Assembly (NCBI RefSeq): GCF_000024545.1
Contig: NC_013947.1
Span: 1,550,001-1,614,000, forward strand
Reading direction: 5' to 3'
DNA from: Stackebrandtia nassauensis DSM 44728
GTDB lineage: Bacteria > Actinomycetota > Actinomycetes > Mycobacteriales > Micromonosporaceae
DNA length: 64,000 nucleotides
Shown: positions 41,872 through 52,355 of the stretch, one piece after another
Layout: each line of letters begins with the position of its first letter
How positions within the stretch are numbered: position 1 is the stretch's first letter
The notes under the pieces: model-generated
The model's database searches: none
What the model saw: the letters and a program-made list of their open reading frames with translations, nothing else
What the model was told of the DNA's origin: nothing
Program-made: the position numbers and the translations under genes

Positions 41872-43986
41872 TCAGACGGGCACCTCCTCGCGGGCCGGGG
41901 ACGCCGATGGCTTGCGCGCCAAGCGCCCCGGCCACCAGGTGTGGCGGCCCAGGTCCAGGGCGAGGGTCGGGACCAGGAGGGAGCGGACCACGACGGTGTC
42001 CAGCAGGACCCCGATCGCGACCAGCACTCCGATCTGGACCATGAAGACCAGCGGCAGCACCGTCAGGACCGCGAAGGTCGCCGCCAGCACGATTCCGGCG
42101 CTGGTGATGACGCCGCCGGTCAGGGTCAGGGAGCGGCGGATTCCCTCGGCGTGGCCGTGGAGCGCGGTCTCCTCGCGGGCGCGGTTCATCAGGAAGATGG
42201 TGTAGTCGATGCCCAGTGCCACCAGGAACAGGAAGCCGTAGAGGACAAAGGTGCCGTCGGTCTTGGTGTAGCCCAACGCGTCCAGGACCAGACCGGCGGC
42301 TCCCACCGCGGCCGCGAAGGACAGCACCACGCTGGCCAGCAGCAACAGCGGTGCGACCAGGGCTCGCAGCAGCACGATCAGGACGATGAGGACCACCGCG
42401 AGGATCAGCGGTATGAGTACCCGCAGGTCGCGGTCCATGGCGGCGTTGACGTCGACCGTGGTGGCCGTGTTGCCGCCGACCAGGGCTCGCGGTTCCACAT
42501 CGGTCAGTGCGGCGCGGATGCGGTCGATGGTGGCCTCCGCCCGGGGGCCGACGGGGTCGTCGGTCAGCACCACCCGTTGCAGGGTCCAGTCGCCGTTGGT
42601 GGATTCCCGTTCGTCCAGGGGGTTCTTGACGCCGGGGACGTCGGCGAGCGTCGCGGCGACCTCGGTGGCGCTGGCCGTGGGGGTGTAGATCTCGACCGGG
42701 GCGGTGCGTCCCGCGTCGTAGTGCTCGGCCATGAGTTTCTGGCCCCGGACCGCGCCCGGCGTGTCGGTGAAACTGTCGGCGAGGGTGAGGCCGCTGGACA
42801 GGGTGGCGGCGCCGAGGGTGGCGGCCAGCAGGGCCAGCACCGTGACCGTCCACACTGCCCGGGGGCGGCGGGTGACGACGGTGGTGATGCGGTGCCACAA
42901 CCGGTGCCGTCCTTCGGCGGTGTCGGCCGCGTCGGGGTCGAAGCGGGGGATGGCGGGCCAGAAGACGGCGCGGCCGAAGATGGCCAGCAGTGCCGGCAGC
43001 AGCGTGACCATGGTCAGCAGGGCGCAGCCGATGCCCACGGCGGCGACGGGACCGAGGGCGGCGGTGGTACCCAGGTCGGCGAACAGCAGGATCAGCATGG
43101 CCAGGGCGGTGGTGATCGCGGTGGCCAGCAGGGTCGTGAAGGTCGACGGCAGGGCCGCGCGCATGGCGGCGAAGCGGTCCTCGCGGCGCCGCAGTTCCTC
43201 GCGGTAGCGGGCGATCAGCAGCAGCGCGTAGTCGGTGCCGACGCCGAACACCAGGACGGTGAGGATGCCGGTGGCCTGGTTGTCGACGGTCATGGACGCG
43301 TGCTTGGCCAGCAGGAACACCGCGGCGTTGGTGAGGATGTTGGCGACACCCACGCAGGCCAGCGGCAGGAGCAGCAGCAGCGGGCTGCGGTAGATCAACA
43401 GCAGCAACAGCGCCACGATCCCGGCGGTGACCAGCAGCAGTTTCGTGTCCAGGCCCTCGAACACGGCGTCCAGGTCGTACTCGGCGGCGACCGGGCCGGT
43501 GGGCACCACCTCCAGCCCGGACGGCTTGTCGGCGTCCAGGATCTCGTCGACCTGGGGCATGGTGGCTTCCAGGGCATCGTCGGTGATGGCCTCGGGTGGC
43601 AGCGCGGCGACCACGACGATCGCCTCGCCGTCCTCGGACAGCAGTGGGTCGGGGGTGGTGGCGCCGGGCATGGCCAGTTCGTCCTGGAGGGCTTCGTGGT
43701 CGGCCTGGGCCGCGGCGGTGTCGGCGTCGGTGATGCCGCCGGGACGGTGGTATACGACGAACAGCGGTTCGTGGCCGTCGTCTTCGAACTTGTCCTCGGC
43801 CAGTTCCAGCGCTTGCGCGGAAGGGGCGTCGGCGGGTAGCCGCGCCTCGGTGGAGTTGTCCTTGAGCTGGTCGAGATCTCCGGTGACGGCGGTGGCGGCC
43901 AGGGCCAGCAGTATCCAGACGGACACCACCGGCCAGCGGCCGAGCTTGCCACCGGCGAAGCCGACCAGCCGTTTCCAGGTGGACAT
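41872..43986 (-). CDS. MMPL-family RND transporter
   Basis: 704 residues, 12 TM segments in two halves with two large external domains. Marks: GVGTDYALLLIARYREEL (TM4 region with the proton-relay Asp), FADLGTTAALGPVAAVGIG, and in the second half LGIDYTIFLMNRAREE. Exports lipids, or sometimes drugs or peptides. AAAGG lies upstream. It is the third gene of a minus-strand operon after a histidine kinase and response regulator, which probably induce it. Confidence 0.92.
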   Translation of the reverse strand: MSTWKRLVGFAGGKLGRWPVVSVWILLALAATAVTGDLDQLKDNSTEARLPADAPSAQALELAEDKFEDDGHEPLFVVYHRPGGITDADTAAAQADHEALQDELAMPGATTPDPLLSEDGEAIVVVAALPPEAITDDALEATMPQVDEILDADKPSGLEVVPTGPVAAEYDLDAVFEGLDTKLLLVTAGIVALLLLLIYRSPLLLLLPLACVGVANILTNAAVFLLAKHASMTVDNQATGILTVLVFGVGTDYALLLIARYREELRRREDRFAAMRAALPSTFTTLLATAITTALAMLILLFADLGTTAALGPVAAVGIGCALLTMVTLLPALLAIFGRAVFWPAIPRFDPDAADTAEGRHRLWHRITTVVTRRPRAVWTVTVLALLAATLGAATLSSGLTLADSFTDTPGAVRGQKLMAEHYDAGRTAPVEIYTPTASATEVAATLADVPGVKNPLDERESTNGDWTLQRVVLTDDPVGPRAEATIDRIRAALTDVEPRALVGGNTATTVDVNAAMDRDLRVLIPLILAVVLIVLIVLLRALVAPLLLLASVVLSFAAAVGAAGLVLDALGYTKTDGTFVLYGFLFLVALGIDYTIFLMNRAREETALHGHAEGIRRSLTLTGGVITSAGIVLAATFAVLTVLPLVFMVQIGVLVAIGVLLDTVVVRSLLVPTLALDLGRHTWWPGRLARKPSASPAREEVPV

Positions 43987-44092
43987 GTGGGGCCTTTCGG
44001 GTCGGGGATGGACCTTGCCCCACCACATTCGCGCTGATCGGCGTCTCCGTCGTCAGCGTGACGACGGTGATCGGTGTACGAGAAATCGCGTA

Positions 44093-44758
44093 CTACTCGG
44101 GTATGTCTATGTCGGAGCGATAGGCGATGACGACGAGCTGGGCGCGGTCGCGGGCCCGCAGTTTCATCATGGCCCGGCCGACATGGGTGCGCACGGTGGC
44201 GGGGCTGACGACCAGGCGTTCGGCGATCTCGTCGTTGGACAGGCCGGTGGCGACCCAGCCGAGGATCTCGGTCTCCCTGGCGGTCAGGGAGTCCAGCCCC
44301 GGGTGCGGTTCGCCGGTCCGGGCGTGACGGCCCCGGGTGAACCGGTCGATGACCCTGCGGGTCACGCCCGGCGACAGCAGCGACTCGCCCGCCGCCACCA
44401 CCCGCACCGCGTGCAGGATGAACTCCGGATCGGTGTCCTTGGTGAGGAAGCCCGCGGCCCCGTGTTCCAGCGACTCGAAGACGTACTGGTCGATGTCGAA
44501 GGTGGTCATCATGATCACCCGTACGGTCGCGTCGGGGTCGGTCTCGATGTGGCGCAACACTTCCAGGCCACCCATGATCGGCATCCGGATGTCGAGCAGC
44601 AGTACGTCGGGGCTGTGGTCCCGGATCGCCGTCAGCGCGGCCTTGCCGTCGGCGGCCTCGGCCACCAGCTCGATGTCCGGTTCGCCGGCGGCCAGAGTGG
44701 ACAGTGCCATCCGGATGAGCTTCTGGTCGTCGGCGACCACCAGCCGGATCGGGTTCAT
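44093..44758 (-). CDS. NarL/LuxR-type response regulator
   Basis: 221 residues. Receiver domain with phosphoacceptor D56 in DVLLLDIRMP, acidic pair D10/D11, T84-region MMTTFD and a Lys in LTKDTD. C-terminal GerE HTH from LTARETEILGWVATGLSNDEIAERL to TVRTHVGRAMMKL. Overlaps the histidine-kinase stop by ATGA and precedes the MMPL gene by 106 bases. Confidence 0.95.
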   Translation of the reverse strand: MNPIRLVVADDQKLIRMALSTLAAGEPDIELVAEAADGKAALTAIRDHSPDVLLLDIRMPIMGGLEVLRHIETDPDATVRVIMMTTFDIDQYVFESLEHGAAGFLTKDTDPEFILHAVRVVAAGESLLSPGVTRRVIDRFTRGRHARTGEPHPGLDSLTARETEILGWVATGLSNDEIAERLVVSPATVRTHVGRAMMKLRARDRAQLVVIAYRSDIDIPE

Positions 44759-45891
44759 CGTTTGACCGTCGCGTAGGGCAGTTCGGCCTTCACGGCGTAC
44801 CCGCCTCCGTCGCGGGGGCCCGCGGTGAAGCTGCCACCCAGCGCGGTGGCGCGTTCGGCCATGCCCGCCAGGCCGTGACCCTCGGCTCGTGAGTCCGGGG
44901 CGCCGTGGCCGTTGTCGACGACCTCGATGGTGACCAGGCCGGGGGCGTAGGCGATGTCGACGGCGACCCGCGACGCCCCGGCGTGTTTGACCACATTGGT
45001 CAACGACTCCTGGACGATGCGGTACCCGGCCGAGTCCACCACCGACGGGATGGCCTCGCGCTGTCCGTCCACGGTGACGTCGATGGCGAGTTCGTCGCTG
45101 GTCAGCGCCGCCGTCACCGCCGCCTCGACGTCCTCCAGCGTCAGCACCGGACGCTCGGTCTCGGCGGCCGCCAGCGGCGCCAGGGTCGCCCGCAGTTCGT
45201 CCAGCGCCGCCGAACCCGAATCCCGGATGGCGGTGAGGCTCTCGGTGACCTCGGCGGGCACCGCGACCCCGTCGCGGTGCAGCACGTGCAGCGCGACCCC
45301 GGCGTGCAGGCGGATCGCGGTGAGACTGTGCCCGACGACGTCGTGCACCTCGCGGGCGATGTGCAGCCGCTCCTCGCTGAGGTACCGGCGGCGTTCCTCC
45401 AGCTTCGCCCGGTCGCGGGCCTCGCGGGCCTGTTTGAACGCCATGCCCGACACCGTGGACACCACCAGCCAGGTGACGCTGATGGCGATGTTGATCAGCG
45501 GCGAGTCGTCGTCGGAGTCGGCCAGGATCGAATACGGCAGGTGCGCCACGATCATCACCGCGCAGGTGATGACGGCGACCCGGGTGGAGTGGTGGGCGGC
45601 GACGCTACCCATCGCCACGGCCATCAGCAGGAAGATCGGCCCGTACGGGTAGCCCAGCAGCGTGTAGGCCGTGGTCCCGGCGAACACCGCGACCAGGCTC
45701 GACAGCGGCCACACCCGCCGGAAGCTCAGGCTCAGCGCCGTCAGCGCGATCGCGGCGAAGCCACCAGCGTCGATGAGCTGCTCACCGGGTTCACCGTCGA
45801 CCGACGGGATCGTGGTGATCGCGGTGGCCGCGCCCAGCACCAGGGCGATCACCGTGTCGATGAACAGGGTGCGGGTAGGCAGGCGCGGCAT
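44755..45891 (-). CDS. Sensor histidine kinase (DesK/NarL-type)
   Basis: 378 residues. Five or so TM segments up to residue 150, then a HisKA_3 dimerisation domain with phosphoacceptor H183 in REVHDVVGHSL, and a HATPase with VVKHAGASRV (N-box) and GHGLAGMAERATALGG (G-box). No separate sensory domain, so it probably reads the membrane or an envelope signal. Start at MPRLPT; a longer frame exists. Divergent from the first KtrB gene. Confidence 0.93.
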   Translation of the reverse strand: MPRLPTRTLFIDTVIALVLGAATAITTIPSVDGEPGEQLIDAGGFAAIALTALSLSFRRVWPLSSLVAVFAGTTAYTLLGYPYGPIFLLMAVAMGSVAAHHSTRVAVITCAVMIVAHLPYSILADSDDDSPLINIAISVTWLVVSTVSGMAFKQAREARDRAKLEERRRYLSEERLHIAREVHDVVGHSLTAIRLHAGVALHVLHRDGVAVPAEVTESLTAIRDSGSAALDELRATLAPLAAAETERPVLTLEDVEAAVTAALTSDELAIDVTVDGQREAIPSVVDSAGYRIVQESLTNVVKHAGASRVAVDIAYAPGLVTIEVVDNGHGAPDSRAEGHGLAGMAERATALGGSFTAGPRDGGGYAVKAELPYATVKR

Positions 45892-45960
45892 TGTGCCAGC
45901 GTACGGTGATCGTGCCCAACCAGGCATCGGCGAAGCGACGTATCCGGACTACGCAAGGTG

Positions 45961-47346
45961 ATGTACACGGGGACACCGAGGTCGCCTGTGAGACGTCGGG
46001 CACAATCGACCTTCGTGCGTCCATCATTGCGGCATCCGGCCCGGCTGGTTCCCCTGGCGTTCCTCGGCGTGGCCGCCGTCGGGACGGGTCTGCTGTCGCT
46101 GCCGATCTCCCGCGAGGGCTCCGACGCCGCCGAACCGATCACCGCCCTGTTCACCGCCGTGTCCGCGGTCTGTGTCACCGGGCTGGTCACCGTGGACACC
46201 GGCACCTACTGGTCGGGTTTCGGCGAGGTCGTCATCGCCGCGCTCATGCAGGTCGGCGGTTTCGGCATCATGACGATGGCCTCGCTGCTGGGGCTGATCG
46301 TGTCGGGGCGGATGCGGCTGTCCGACAAACTCGTCACCGCCACCGAGACCAAGATGCTGGGCCTGGGGGACGTCCGCAAGGTCGTGGTGCGGGTCGCGCT
46401 GGTCGCCATCTGCGTCGAGACCGTCGTGGCCGTCATCCTCGGCCTGCAGTTTCGCTTCAGCTACGACTACGCCCCCGCCAAGGCGGCCTGGTACGGGATC
46501 TTCCACGCGGTGGCCGCGTTCAACTCCGGCGGTTTCGCGCTGTACTCCGACAGTCTGGAAAGCTTCGTCACCGACCCGGTGGTGATCCTGCCGGTCACCA
46601 TCGCCAGCCTCGTCGGCGGCATCGGTTTCCCGGTGGTCGTGGAGCTGATCCGGCGCACCTTCAAACCGTCCAAATGGAGCATCCACACCAAGATCACGGT
46701 GCTGGGAACCGGCGTGCTGCTGGCGGCCGGTTTCGTGTTCTACCTGGCCATCGAGTGGAACAACGCCAAGACGCTGGGGCCGCTGGACATCCAGCACAAG
46801 ATCCAGGCGGCGTTCTTCTCCGCCGCGATGCCGCGTTCGGCGGGCTTCAACGCCGTCCCCACCGGCGACCTGCGGCCCGAGACCTGGGCGGTCACCGACA
46901 TCCTGATGTTCATCGGCGGCGGCTCGGCCGGAACGGCCGGTGGCATCAAGGTGGCGACGTTCTTCCTGCTGGCCTTCGTCATCTGGGCCGAGGTGCGCGG
47001 CGAACCCGACGTGTCGGTGTTCGGCAGGCGCATCCCGCACAGCACCCAGCGCCAGGCCCTGACCGTTGCGCTGATGGGTGTCGCCGCGGTCGCCTGCGGC
47101 ACCATCGCGCTGCTGTTCGCCTCCGACGCCCCGTTCGACCAGCTGCTGTTCGAGGTCACCTCCGCGTTCGGCACGGCGGGACTGTCGACGGGCCTGACCG
47201 GTGACCTCAACAACGCCGGGCAGATCGTGATCATCGTGCTGATGTTCGCCGGACGCGTCGGCACCGTCGCCGTGGCCACCGCGCTGGCGTTGCGGGTGCG
47301 GCACCGCCGGTTCCGCTTCCCGGAGGAACGTCCCATTGTCGGCTGA
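45961..47346 (+). CDS. KtrB/TrkH-type potassium channel subunit, copy 1
   Basis: 461 residues. Ion-conducting subunit of Ktr/Trk uptake with four pore loops: VCVTGLVTVD, FNSGGFAL, RSAGFNAVP and FGTAGLSTGLT, each with its filter glycine. LRHPARLVPLAFLG opens TM1. The start is uncertain: GTG 45958, ATG 45961, or GTG 46015, the last aligning with the second copy. Thirteen bases upstream of copy 2, with KtrA beyond, forming one operon. Confidence 0.9.
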   Translation: MYTGTPRSPVRRRAQSTFVRPSLRHPARLVPLAFLGVAAVGTGLLSLPISREGSDAAEPITALFTAVSAVCVTGLVTVDTGTYWSGFGEVVIAALMQVGGFGIMTMASLLGLIVSGRMRLSDKLVTATETKMLGLGDVRKVVVRVALVAICVETVVAVILGLQFRFSYDYAPAKAAWYGIFHAVAAFNSGGFALYSDSLESFVTDPVVILPVTIASLVGGIGFPVVVELIRRTFKPSKWSIHTKITVLGTGVLLAAGFVFYLAIEWNNAKTLGPLDIQHKIQAAFFSAAMPRSAGFNAVPTGDLRPETWAVTDILMFIGGGSAGTAGGIKVATFFLLAFVIWAEVRGEPDVSVFGRRIPHSTQRQALTVALMGVAAVACGTIALLFASDAPFDQLLFEVTSAFGTAGLSTGLTGDLNNAGQIVIIVLMFAGRVGTVAVATALALRVRHRRFRFPEERPIVG

Positions 47347-47359
47347 GCGTTGATCCCCT

Positions 47360-48724
47360 ATGGCCATACGAAGTGGAGTATCTTCGTCGCTCGTGCTTCC
47401 CAAACTGCGACATCCGGCGCGACTGGTGCCGTTGTCGTTCCTGGCCGTGATCCTCGTCGGGACCGTGCTGCTGGCGCTGCCGGTCTCCCGGCAGGGCGCC
47501 GACGCCGCCCCGCTGCTGACGGCGGCGTTCACCGCCGTGTCCGCCGTGTGCGTGACCGGCCTGGTCACCGTGGACACCGGCACCTACTGGTCCGGGTTCG
47601 GGGAAGTCGTCATCACCGTGCTGATCCAGGTGGGCGGTTTCGGCATCATGACGATGGCCTCGCTGCTGGGCCTGCTCGTCGCCGGGCGACTGCGGCTGCG
47701 CCGCAAACTGGTGGCACAGGCCGAGACCAAGAGCCTCGGCCTCGGTGACGTCCGCAAGGTCGTGGTGCGGGTCGCCCTCATCACCCTCAGCGTCGAGACG
47801 GTCGTGGCCGTCATCCTGGCCGCCCGCTACCACTTCGGCTACGGCTACGAACTCGGCCGGGCCGCCTGGCACGGCGTCTTCCATTCGGTGGCGGCGTTCA
47901 ACAACGCCGGATTCGGGCTGGAACGCGACAACCTGGAGAGCTTCGTCGCCGACCCGGTCATCACGATCCCGATCGCCGTGGCCGTCATCATCGGCGGTCT
48001 CGGCTTCCCGGTCGTCGTCGAGCTGATCCGCAAGACCTACCGGCCCGCCAGCTGGTCCACCCACACGAAACTGACGGTGCTGGCCACCGTCGTGCTGCTG
48101 CTGGCCGGTTTCGTCGCCTACCTGGCCATCGAATGGAACAACGCCAAGACGCTGGGGCCACTCGGGCTGGGGGACAAGCTGCTGGCCGCGTTCTTCTCCG
48201 GCGTCCAACCGCGCACCGCCGGGTTCAACTCGCTGCCGATGGCCGACCTGCGCCCCGAGACCTGGGCCGTCACCGACATCCTCATGTTCATCGGCGGCGG
48301 CTCGGCCGGAACCGCGGGCGGCGTCAAGGTGACAACCTTCTTCCTGCTGGCCTTCGTCATCTGGGCCGAGGTGCGCGGCGAACCCGACGTGTCGGTCTTC
48401 GGACGCACCATCCCGCATAGCACCCAACGCCAGGCCCTGACCGTCGCGCTGCTGGGAGTCGGTGCCGTCGGCCTCGGGACGCTGCTGATACTCATGACCG
48501 ACGGTCATCCGCTCGACCAGCTGGTCTTCGAGGCGATCTCGGCGTTCGGCACCGTCGGCCTGTCCACCGGGATCACCGCCGATCTGTCCGCGACGGCACA
48601 GATCATCATTATGTTCCTGATGTACACCGGACGCGTCGGCACCGTCGCCGTGGCCACCGCCCTGGCACTGCGGGTACGGCACCGCCGGTTCCGTTACCCC
48701 GAAGAACGTCCCATCGTCGGATAG
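47360..48724 (+). CDS. KtrB/TrkH-type potassium channel subunit, copy 2
   Basis: 454 residues, a close tandem paralogue of the preceding gene with long identical blocks such as LGLGDVRKVVVRVAL and DILMFIGGGSAGTAGG. Pore loops are VCVTGLVTVD, FNNAGFGL, RTAGFNSLP and FGTVGLSTGIT. Differences concentrate in loop 2 and TM linkers. ATG start without a good ribosome site; GTG 47393 aligns with the possible start of copy 1. The gate and regulatory subunit KtrA follows 26 bases later. Confidence 0.92.
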   Translation: MAIRSGVSSSLVLPKLRHPARLVPLSFLAVILVGTVLLALPVSRQGADAAPLLTAAFTAVSAVCVTGLVTVDTGTYWSGFGEVVITVLIQVGGFGIMTMASLLGLLVAGRLRLRRKLVAQAETKSLGLGDVRKVVVRVALITLSVETVVAVILAARYHFGYGYELGRAAWHGVFHSVAAFNNAGFGLERDNLESFVADPVITIPIAVAVIIGGLGFPVVVELIRKTYRPASWSTHTKLTVLATVVLLLAGFVAYLAIEWNNAKTLGPLGLGDKLLAAFFSGVQPRTAGFNSLPMADLRPETWAVTDILMFIGGGSAGTAGGVKVTTFFLLAFVIWAEVRGEPDVSVFGRTIPHSTQRQALTVALLGVGAVGLGTLLILMTDGHPLDQLVFEAISAFGTVGLSTGITADLSATAQIIIMFLMYTGRVGTVAVATALALRVRHRRFRYPEERPIVG

Positions 48725-48750
48725 CAACATTCCACAGAGGAGAAAAACGC

Positions 48751-49425
48751 GTGGCATCCAAACGCAAGACGACCGACGGCGACAGCGTCGCGGTGATCGG
48801 ACTGGGACGCTTCGGCGGCGCGGTCGCCGAATCGCTGGTGCGGCTCGGCCACGAGGTGCTGGCCATCGACGAGCGCCCCGAGGTCGTGCAGCGCTGGTCC
48901 GACACCCTCACCCACGTCGTGCAGGCCGACTCCACCGACGCCACCGTGCTGGAACAGCTGGGCATCGGCGAGTTCAACCGGGTCGTGGTCGGCATCGGCA
49001 CCGACATCGAGGCCAGCGTCCTGACCGTGCTGGCCGTCGAGGAGGCCGGGGTCGGCGAGATCTGGGCCAAGGCGATCACCGCCAAACACGGCCGCATCCT
49101 GCACCGGGTGGGCGCCCACCACGTCGTCTACCCCGAGGCCGCGATGGGGGAGCGGGTCGCGCACCTGGTCACCGGCAAGATGATCGACTTCATGGAGTTC
49201 GACGAGTCCTTCGCCATCGTCAAGACCCGGGCGCCCGGCGAGGCCGTCGGCAAGACCCTCGGCGAGGTCGGCCTGCGCACCAAACACGGCGTCACCGTGG
49301 TGGGCGTCAAGCACCTGGACGGCGAGATCGAGTTCGCCCACCCCGGCACCGAGGTTCACGAGGGAGACCTACTCATCGTCTCCGGCCCGACACTTAAGGT
49401 GGAGCAGTTCGCGTCCTTGACGTGA
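48751..49425 (+). CDS. KtrA/TrkA-type RCK regulatory subunit
   Basis: 224 residues. RCK_N Rossmann domain with VAVIGLGRFGGAVAESL (dinucleotide site) and the acidic end of strand 2 (LAIDERPE), then an RCK_C domain from about residue 140 (FAIVKTRAPGEAVGKTL). Binds ATP/ADP or c-di-AMP to gate the channel. GTG start with AGAGGAG nine bases upstream. One RCK subunit serves two KtrB copies, which may form alternative complexes. Confidence 0.93.
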   Translation: MASKRKTTDGDSVAVIGLGRFGGAVAESLVRLGHEVLAIDERPEVVQRWSDTLTHVVQADSTDATVLEQLGIGEFNRVVVGIGTDIEASVLTVLAVEEAGVGEIWAKAITAKHGRILHRVGAHHVVYPEAAMGERVAHLVTGKMIDFMEFDESFAIVKTRAPGEAVGKTLGEVGLRTKHGVTVVGVKHLDGEIEFAHPGTEVHEGDLLIVSGPTLKVEQFASLT

Positions 49426-49627
49426 AACCCTTGGCCCTGAACGATGATGAAGGAGACGAACCCCTAGCCGACGGTTTCAATTCCGTCACATATAGAGAAA
49501 ATTGCCCCCCGGGCTCGACTCAGGCCCCTCCGACAGGTCAGGATGTCTCGACAGGCTGTTGGAGTTCGGCCAACGGCCACCTACGCGTTGTCGAGCGCAT
49601 TTAAGTATGTGAAAGGCTCACCCCACC

Positions 49628-52315
49628 ATGGCAAAAGGTGAGGCACCCAAGCGCCGGGTCGACTCAGTGCGTCAGCGCCGAGCGGTCTCGGTGCGGTTGC
49701 GACTGATGCTGCCCATCGTCATCGCGATCGCCGGCATGCTGACCTTGGGCACGATACAGGTGGTTCAGGCGCTGCGAGCCGACGCCGACGCGGGGCGTGC
49801 CCAGGCCCTGTCCGACATGGCCAGTATTTCCGCGAAACTGCTGCACCGCGGCCAGGACGAGGTCGCCGCCACCATCGCCAGCCACGAGACCGACGGGGCC
49901 TCCTTCGACAGCGAGTACGCCGCCCGGGTCAGGGACACCGACAAGTTCATCGAGCAGTTCCGCAAACAGGCCGACGTGATCCGCGAGTTGGTGCCGGAGC
50001 TTCGGGCCACCCTGTTCACCGCCGAAGGCGCCATCGACCAGGTCAAGGGCCTCGACCCCGACAAGACCGACGGTGCCCGCGAGTACCTCAAGGCCTTCGC
50101 CAAGGACAAGGACGTCAAGCTCAACGCGCCCGACACCGACACCGGCCTGCAGCTGTACCGTTCCATCGCCGACCGCATCCTCGACGTCGCCGACGCGCTG
50201 CACCGCCACATCGACGACAAGGACCTCGCCGCCCAGTCCCGGGCCGTGGCCGCGTTGGCCGGGGCCAAACAGGCCGCCGGAAACCAGCGGTTCCTGGTCC
50301 ACAACGCGCTGGTCACCGCCGAGGAGAAGACCGGCCGCACCGACGGCACCGTCAAGATCAGCGACGAGGACACCGCCCAGCTGGCCCTGGACCTCGGTGT
50401 CGAGACGCAGCGACTGGGTGAGTTCTACCGGGCCGCCGGAGCCGTGGCCAAGGGCCAGTACGCCAAGGAACTCATCGGCTGGCCCTCGATCCAGAAGGTC
50501 GAACGGGCCACCACCAACCTTCTCAACGGCGACGAGGCCGGTATCTCGTCCAGCGAATGGGACGGCGCGCAGAACGACCGGTTCGCGCAGCTGCACAAGG
50601 TCGAGACCGCGCTGAGCGACCACCTGCAGAAGTCCGCCCAGGCACTGGCGAACGACTCGTGGGTCTCGGCGCTGGTCACCGGTGGCGCGGTGCTGGCGCT
50701 GTCGGTGCTGACCTTCATCGCGGCCATGACGCTGGCGATCCGGATCAGCCGCCGCTTGCGTCGCCTGCGCCGCGACGCCCTTGCCGTCGCCGAGGACACG
50801 CTGCCCTCGGCGGTGTCGGAGATGACCCAGGCCCGCAGCGAACGGCAGGTCAACGACGCGGTCACCTCGGCCGAGCTCACGGTGAAAGAGGACAACCGCG
50901 GTCCCAACGACGAGGTCGGCGCCGTGTCGCAGGCCTTCAGCGTCGTCCACGAACAGGCGCTGCGACTGGCCGCCGACCAGGCGATGCTGCGGCTCGACGT
51001 GGCCGCCATGATGATCGCGCTGTCGCGGCGCGGTCAGTCGCTGGTGCAGCGGCAGCTGCACATGCTCGACGAGTTCTCCAGTGTGGAGCGTGACCCGGAC
51101 GGCATCCACCGGCTGCGCGCCCTCAACCACCTGGCCTCCCGGATGCGCCGCAACGAGGAGAACCTGCTGCTGTTGGCCGGGGGCGACCCGGGCCGCCGCC
51201 ACAACTCCGCCACCCCGGTGGCCACCGTCGTCAACGAGGCTGCCGCCGAGATCGAGGACTCCGCGCGCGTCGTGGTGGAGGACGCCGCCCGCGCCTCCAT
51301 CGTGGCCGGAGCCGTCGGCGACGTGGTGCACCTGCTGGCCGAGCTGCTGGAGAACGCGGCACTGTTCTCCCCGCCCAACACCAAGGTGCGGGTCGCGACC
51401 CGGCGCAACGTCCGCGAGGTCGTCATCAGCGTCAACGACGAGGGCATCGGCCTGGAGGACGCGCAGGTCGCCGAGATCAACGCGCGACTGGCCGAACCCT
51501 CGGGCCTGACCTCGTCACTGGCCGGGACCATGGGTCTGCTCGTGGTCGCCCGGCTGGCGTCGCGGCACGGCATCGACGTGCAGCTGCACTCCACCGCGGG
51601 CAAGGGAACCCTCGCCGTGGTCCGGCTGCCGGAGAGCCTGATCGCCGCGGGCTCCGGCGGGAACGACCGGAGCGACAGCGGCCGTTCGGTCTTCGACTTC
51701 AGCACCCCCTCGATCGCGGCACCCGGCGCGGCACCGGTGGGCGCGCGGCCCGAACCGCTGCAGATCTCCAACCGGCCCGCGCAACTGCCCGTCACCGGAA
51801 CCGGCGACCACTCGGCGCTGTCCGACACCGGTGACATCATCGTGCCGCGCCCGCGCAAACCCACCCAGCACATTCCGGCGGCACCGGTCTCGGCCGCGCC
51901 CGTCTCGGCCACCCCGATCACCCCGGCCCAGATGTCGGCACCGCCGATGCAGGCCGCCTGGTTCCGGCCCGCCACCGGATCCGGAGACTTCCCGACCCTC
52001 GCGCCCGGCTCGCTGAAATGGCAGGCCGGAGCGGGAGACGTCGCGTACGACCAAGCCCGCCAAGCGATAGAGGCGGCACCAAAACCGGCACCATCAATCG
52101 ACGGCGCGCTACCGCGCCGCAGCCCGGGAGCCGGTCTGCTCCCGGGTTCCGTGGATGTTCCGACCCCGGCACCGGCACCCACCAGCCAGGCGGATGCGGA
52201 CGGCATCGACCCGGATGAGATCCGTACCCGTTTGTCAGGCTTCGCAGGCGGCATCGCGGCCGCCAGCGACACGTCTTCGACAACGGATATTCGCCGCCCG
52301 TCTGGCGACAGCTGA
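49628..52315 (+). CDS. Nitrate-sensor-type histidine kinase-like protein (CvnA-type)
   Basis: 895 residues. TM1 about residues 24-48; an external NIT-like helical domain to about 340; TM2 near 350-372; HAMP region with [21 protein letters not shown]; a helical segment [22 protein letters not shown] where a canonical phospho-His is not seen; HATPase with [18 protein letters not shown] and [11 protein letters not shown]. The last 200 residues are Pro/Ala/Thr-rich and disordered. In Streptomyces such kinases head conservons with CvnB, CvnC and CvnD. Here only the CvnB-type gene follows. Confidence 0.9.
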   Translation: MAKGEAPKRRVDSVRQRRAVSVRLRLMLPIVIAIAGMLTLGTIQVVQALRADADAGRAQALSDMASISAKLLHRGQDEVAATIASHETDGASFDSEYAARVRDTDKFIEQFRKQADVIRELVPELRATLFTAEGAIDQVKGLDPDKTDGAREYLKAFAKDKDVKLNAPDTDTGLQLYRSIADRILDVADALHRHIDDKDLAAQSRAVAALAGAKQAAGNQRFLVHNALVTAEEKTGRTDGTVKISDEDTAQLALDLGVETQRLGEFYRAAGAVAKGQYAKELIGWPSIQKVERATTNLLNGDEAGISSSEWDGAQNDRFAQLHKVETALSDHLQKSAQALANDSWVSALVTGGAVLALSVLTFIAAMTLAIRISRRLRRLRRDALAVAEDTLPSAVSEMTQARSERQVNDAVTSAELTVKEDNRGPNDEVGAVSQAFSVVHEQALRLAADQAMLRLDVAAMMIALSRRGQSLVQRQLHMLDEFSSVERDPDGIHRLRALNHLASRMRRNEENLLLLAGGDPGRRHNSATPVATVVNEAAAEIEDSARVVVEDAARASIVAGAVGDVVHLLAELLENAALFSPPNTKVRVATRRNVREVVISVNDEGIGLEDAQVAEINARLAEPSGLTSSLAGTMGLLVVARLASRHGIDVQLHSTAGKGTLAVVRLPESLIAAGSGGNDRSDSGRSVFDFSTPSIAAPGAAPVGARPEPLQISNRPAQLPVTGTGDHSALSDTGDIIVPRPRKPTQHIPAAPVSAAPVSATPITPAQMSAPPMQAAWFRPATGSGDFPTLAPGSLKWQAGAGDVAYDQARQAIEAAPKPAPSIDGALPRRSPGAGLLPGSVDVPTPAPAPTSQADADGIDPDEIRTRLSGFAGGIAAASDTSSTTDIRRPSGDS

Positions 52316-52355
52316 TTCCTTGCGAGCTGACCCACGAGAAATGAGGATCGCGCCG

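Noticed and set aside
49422-49604. 60-codon frame after ktrA
   Set aside because: Begins with a GTG overlapping the stop but has no recognisable domain or codon bias; the gap looks like leader DNA of the sensor kinase gene.
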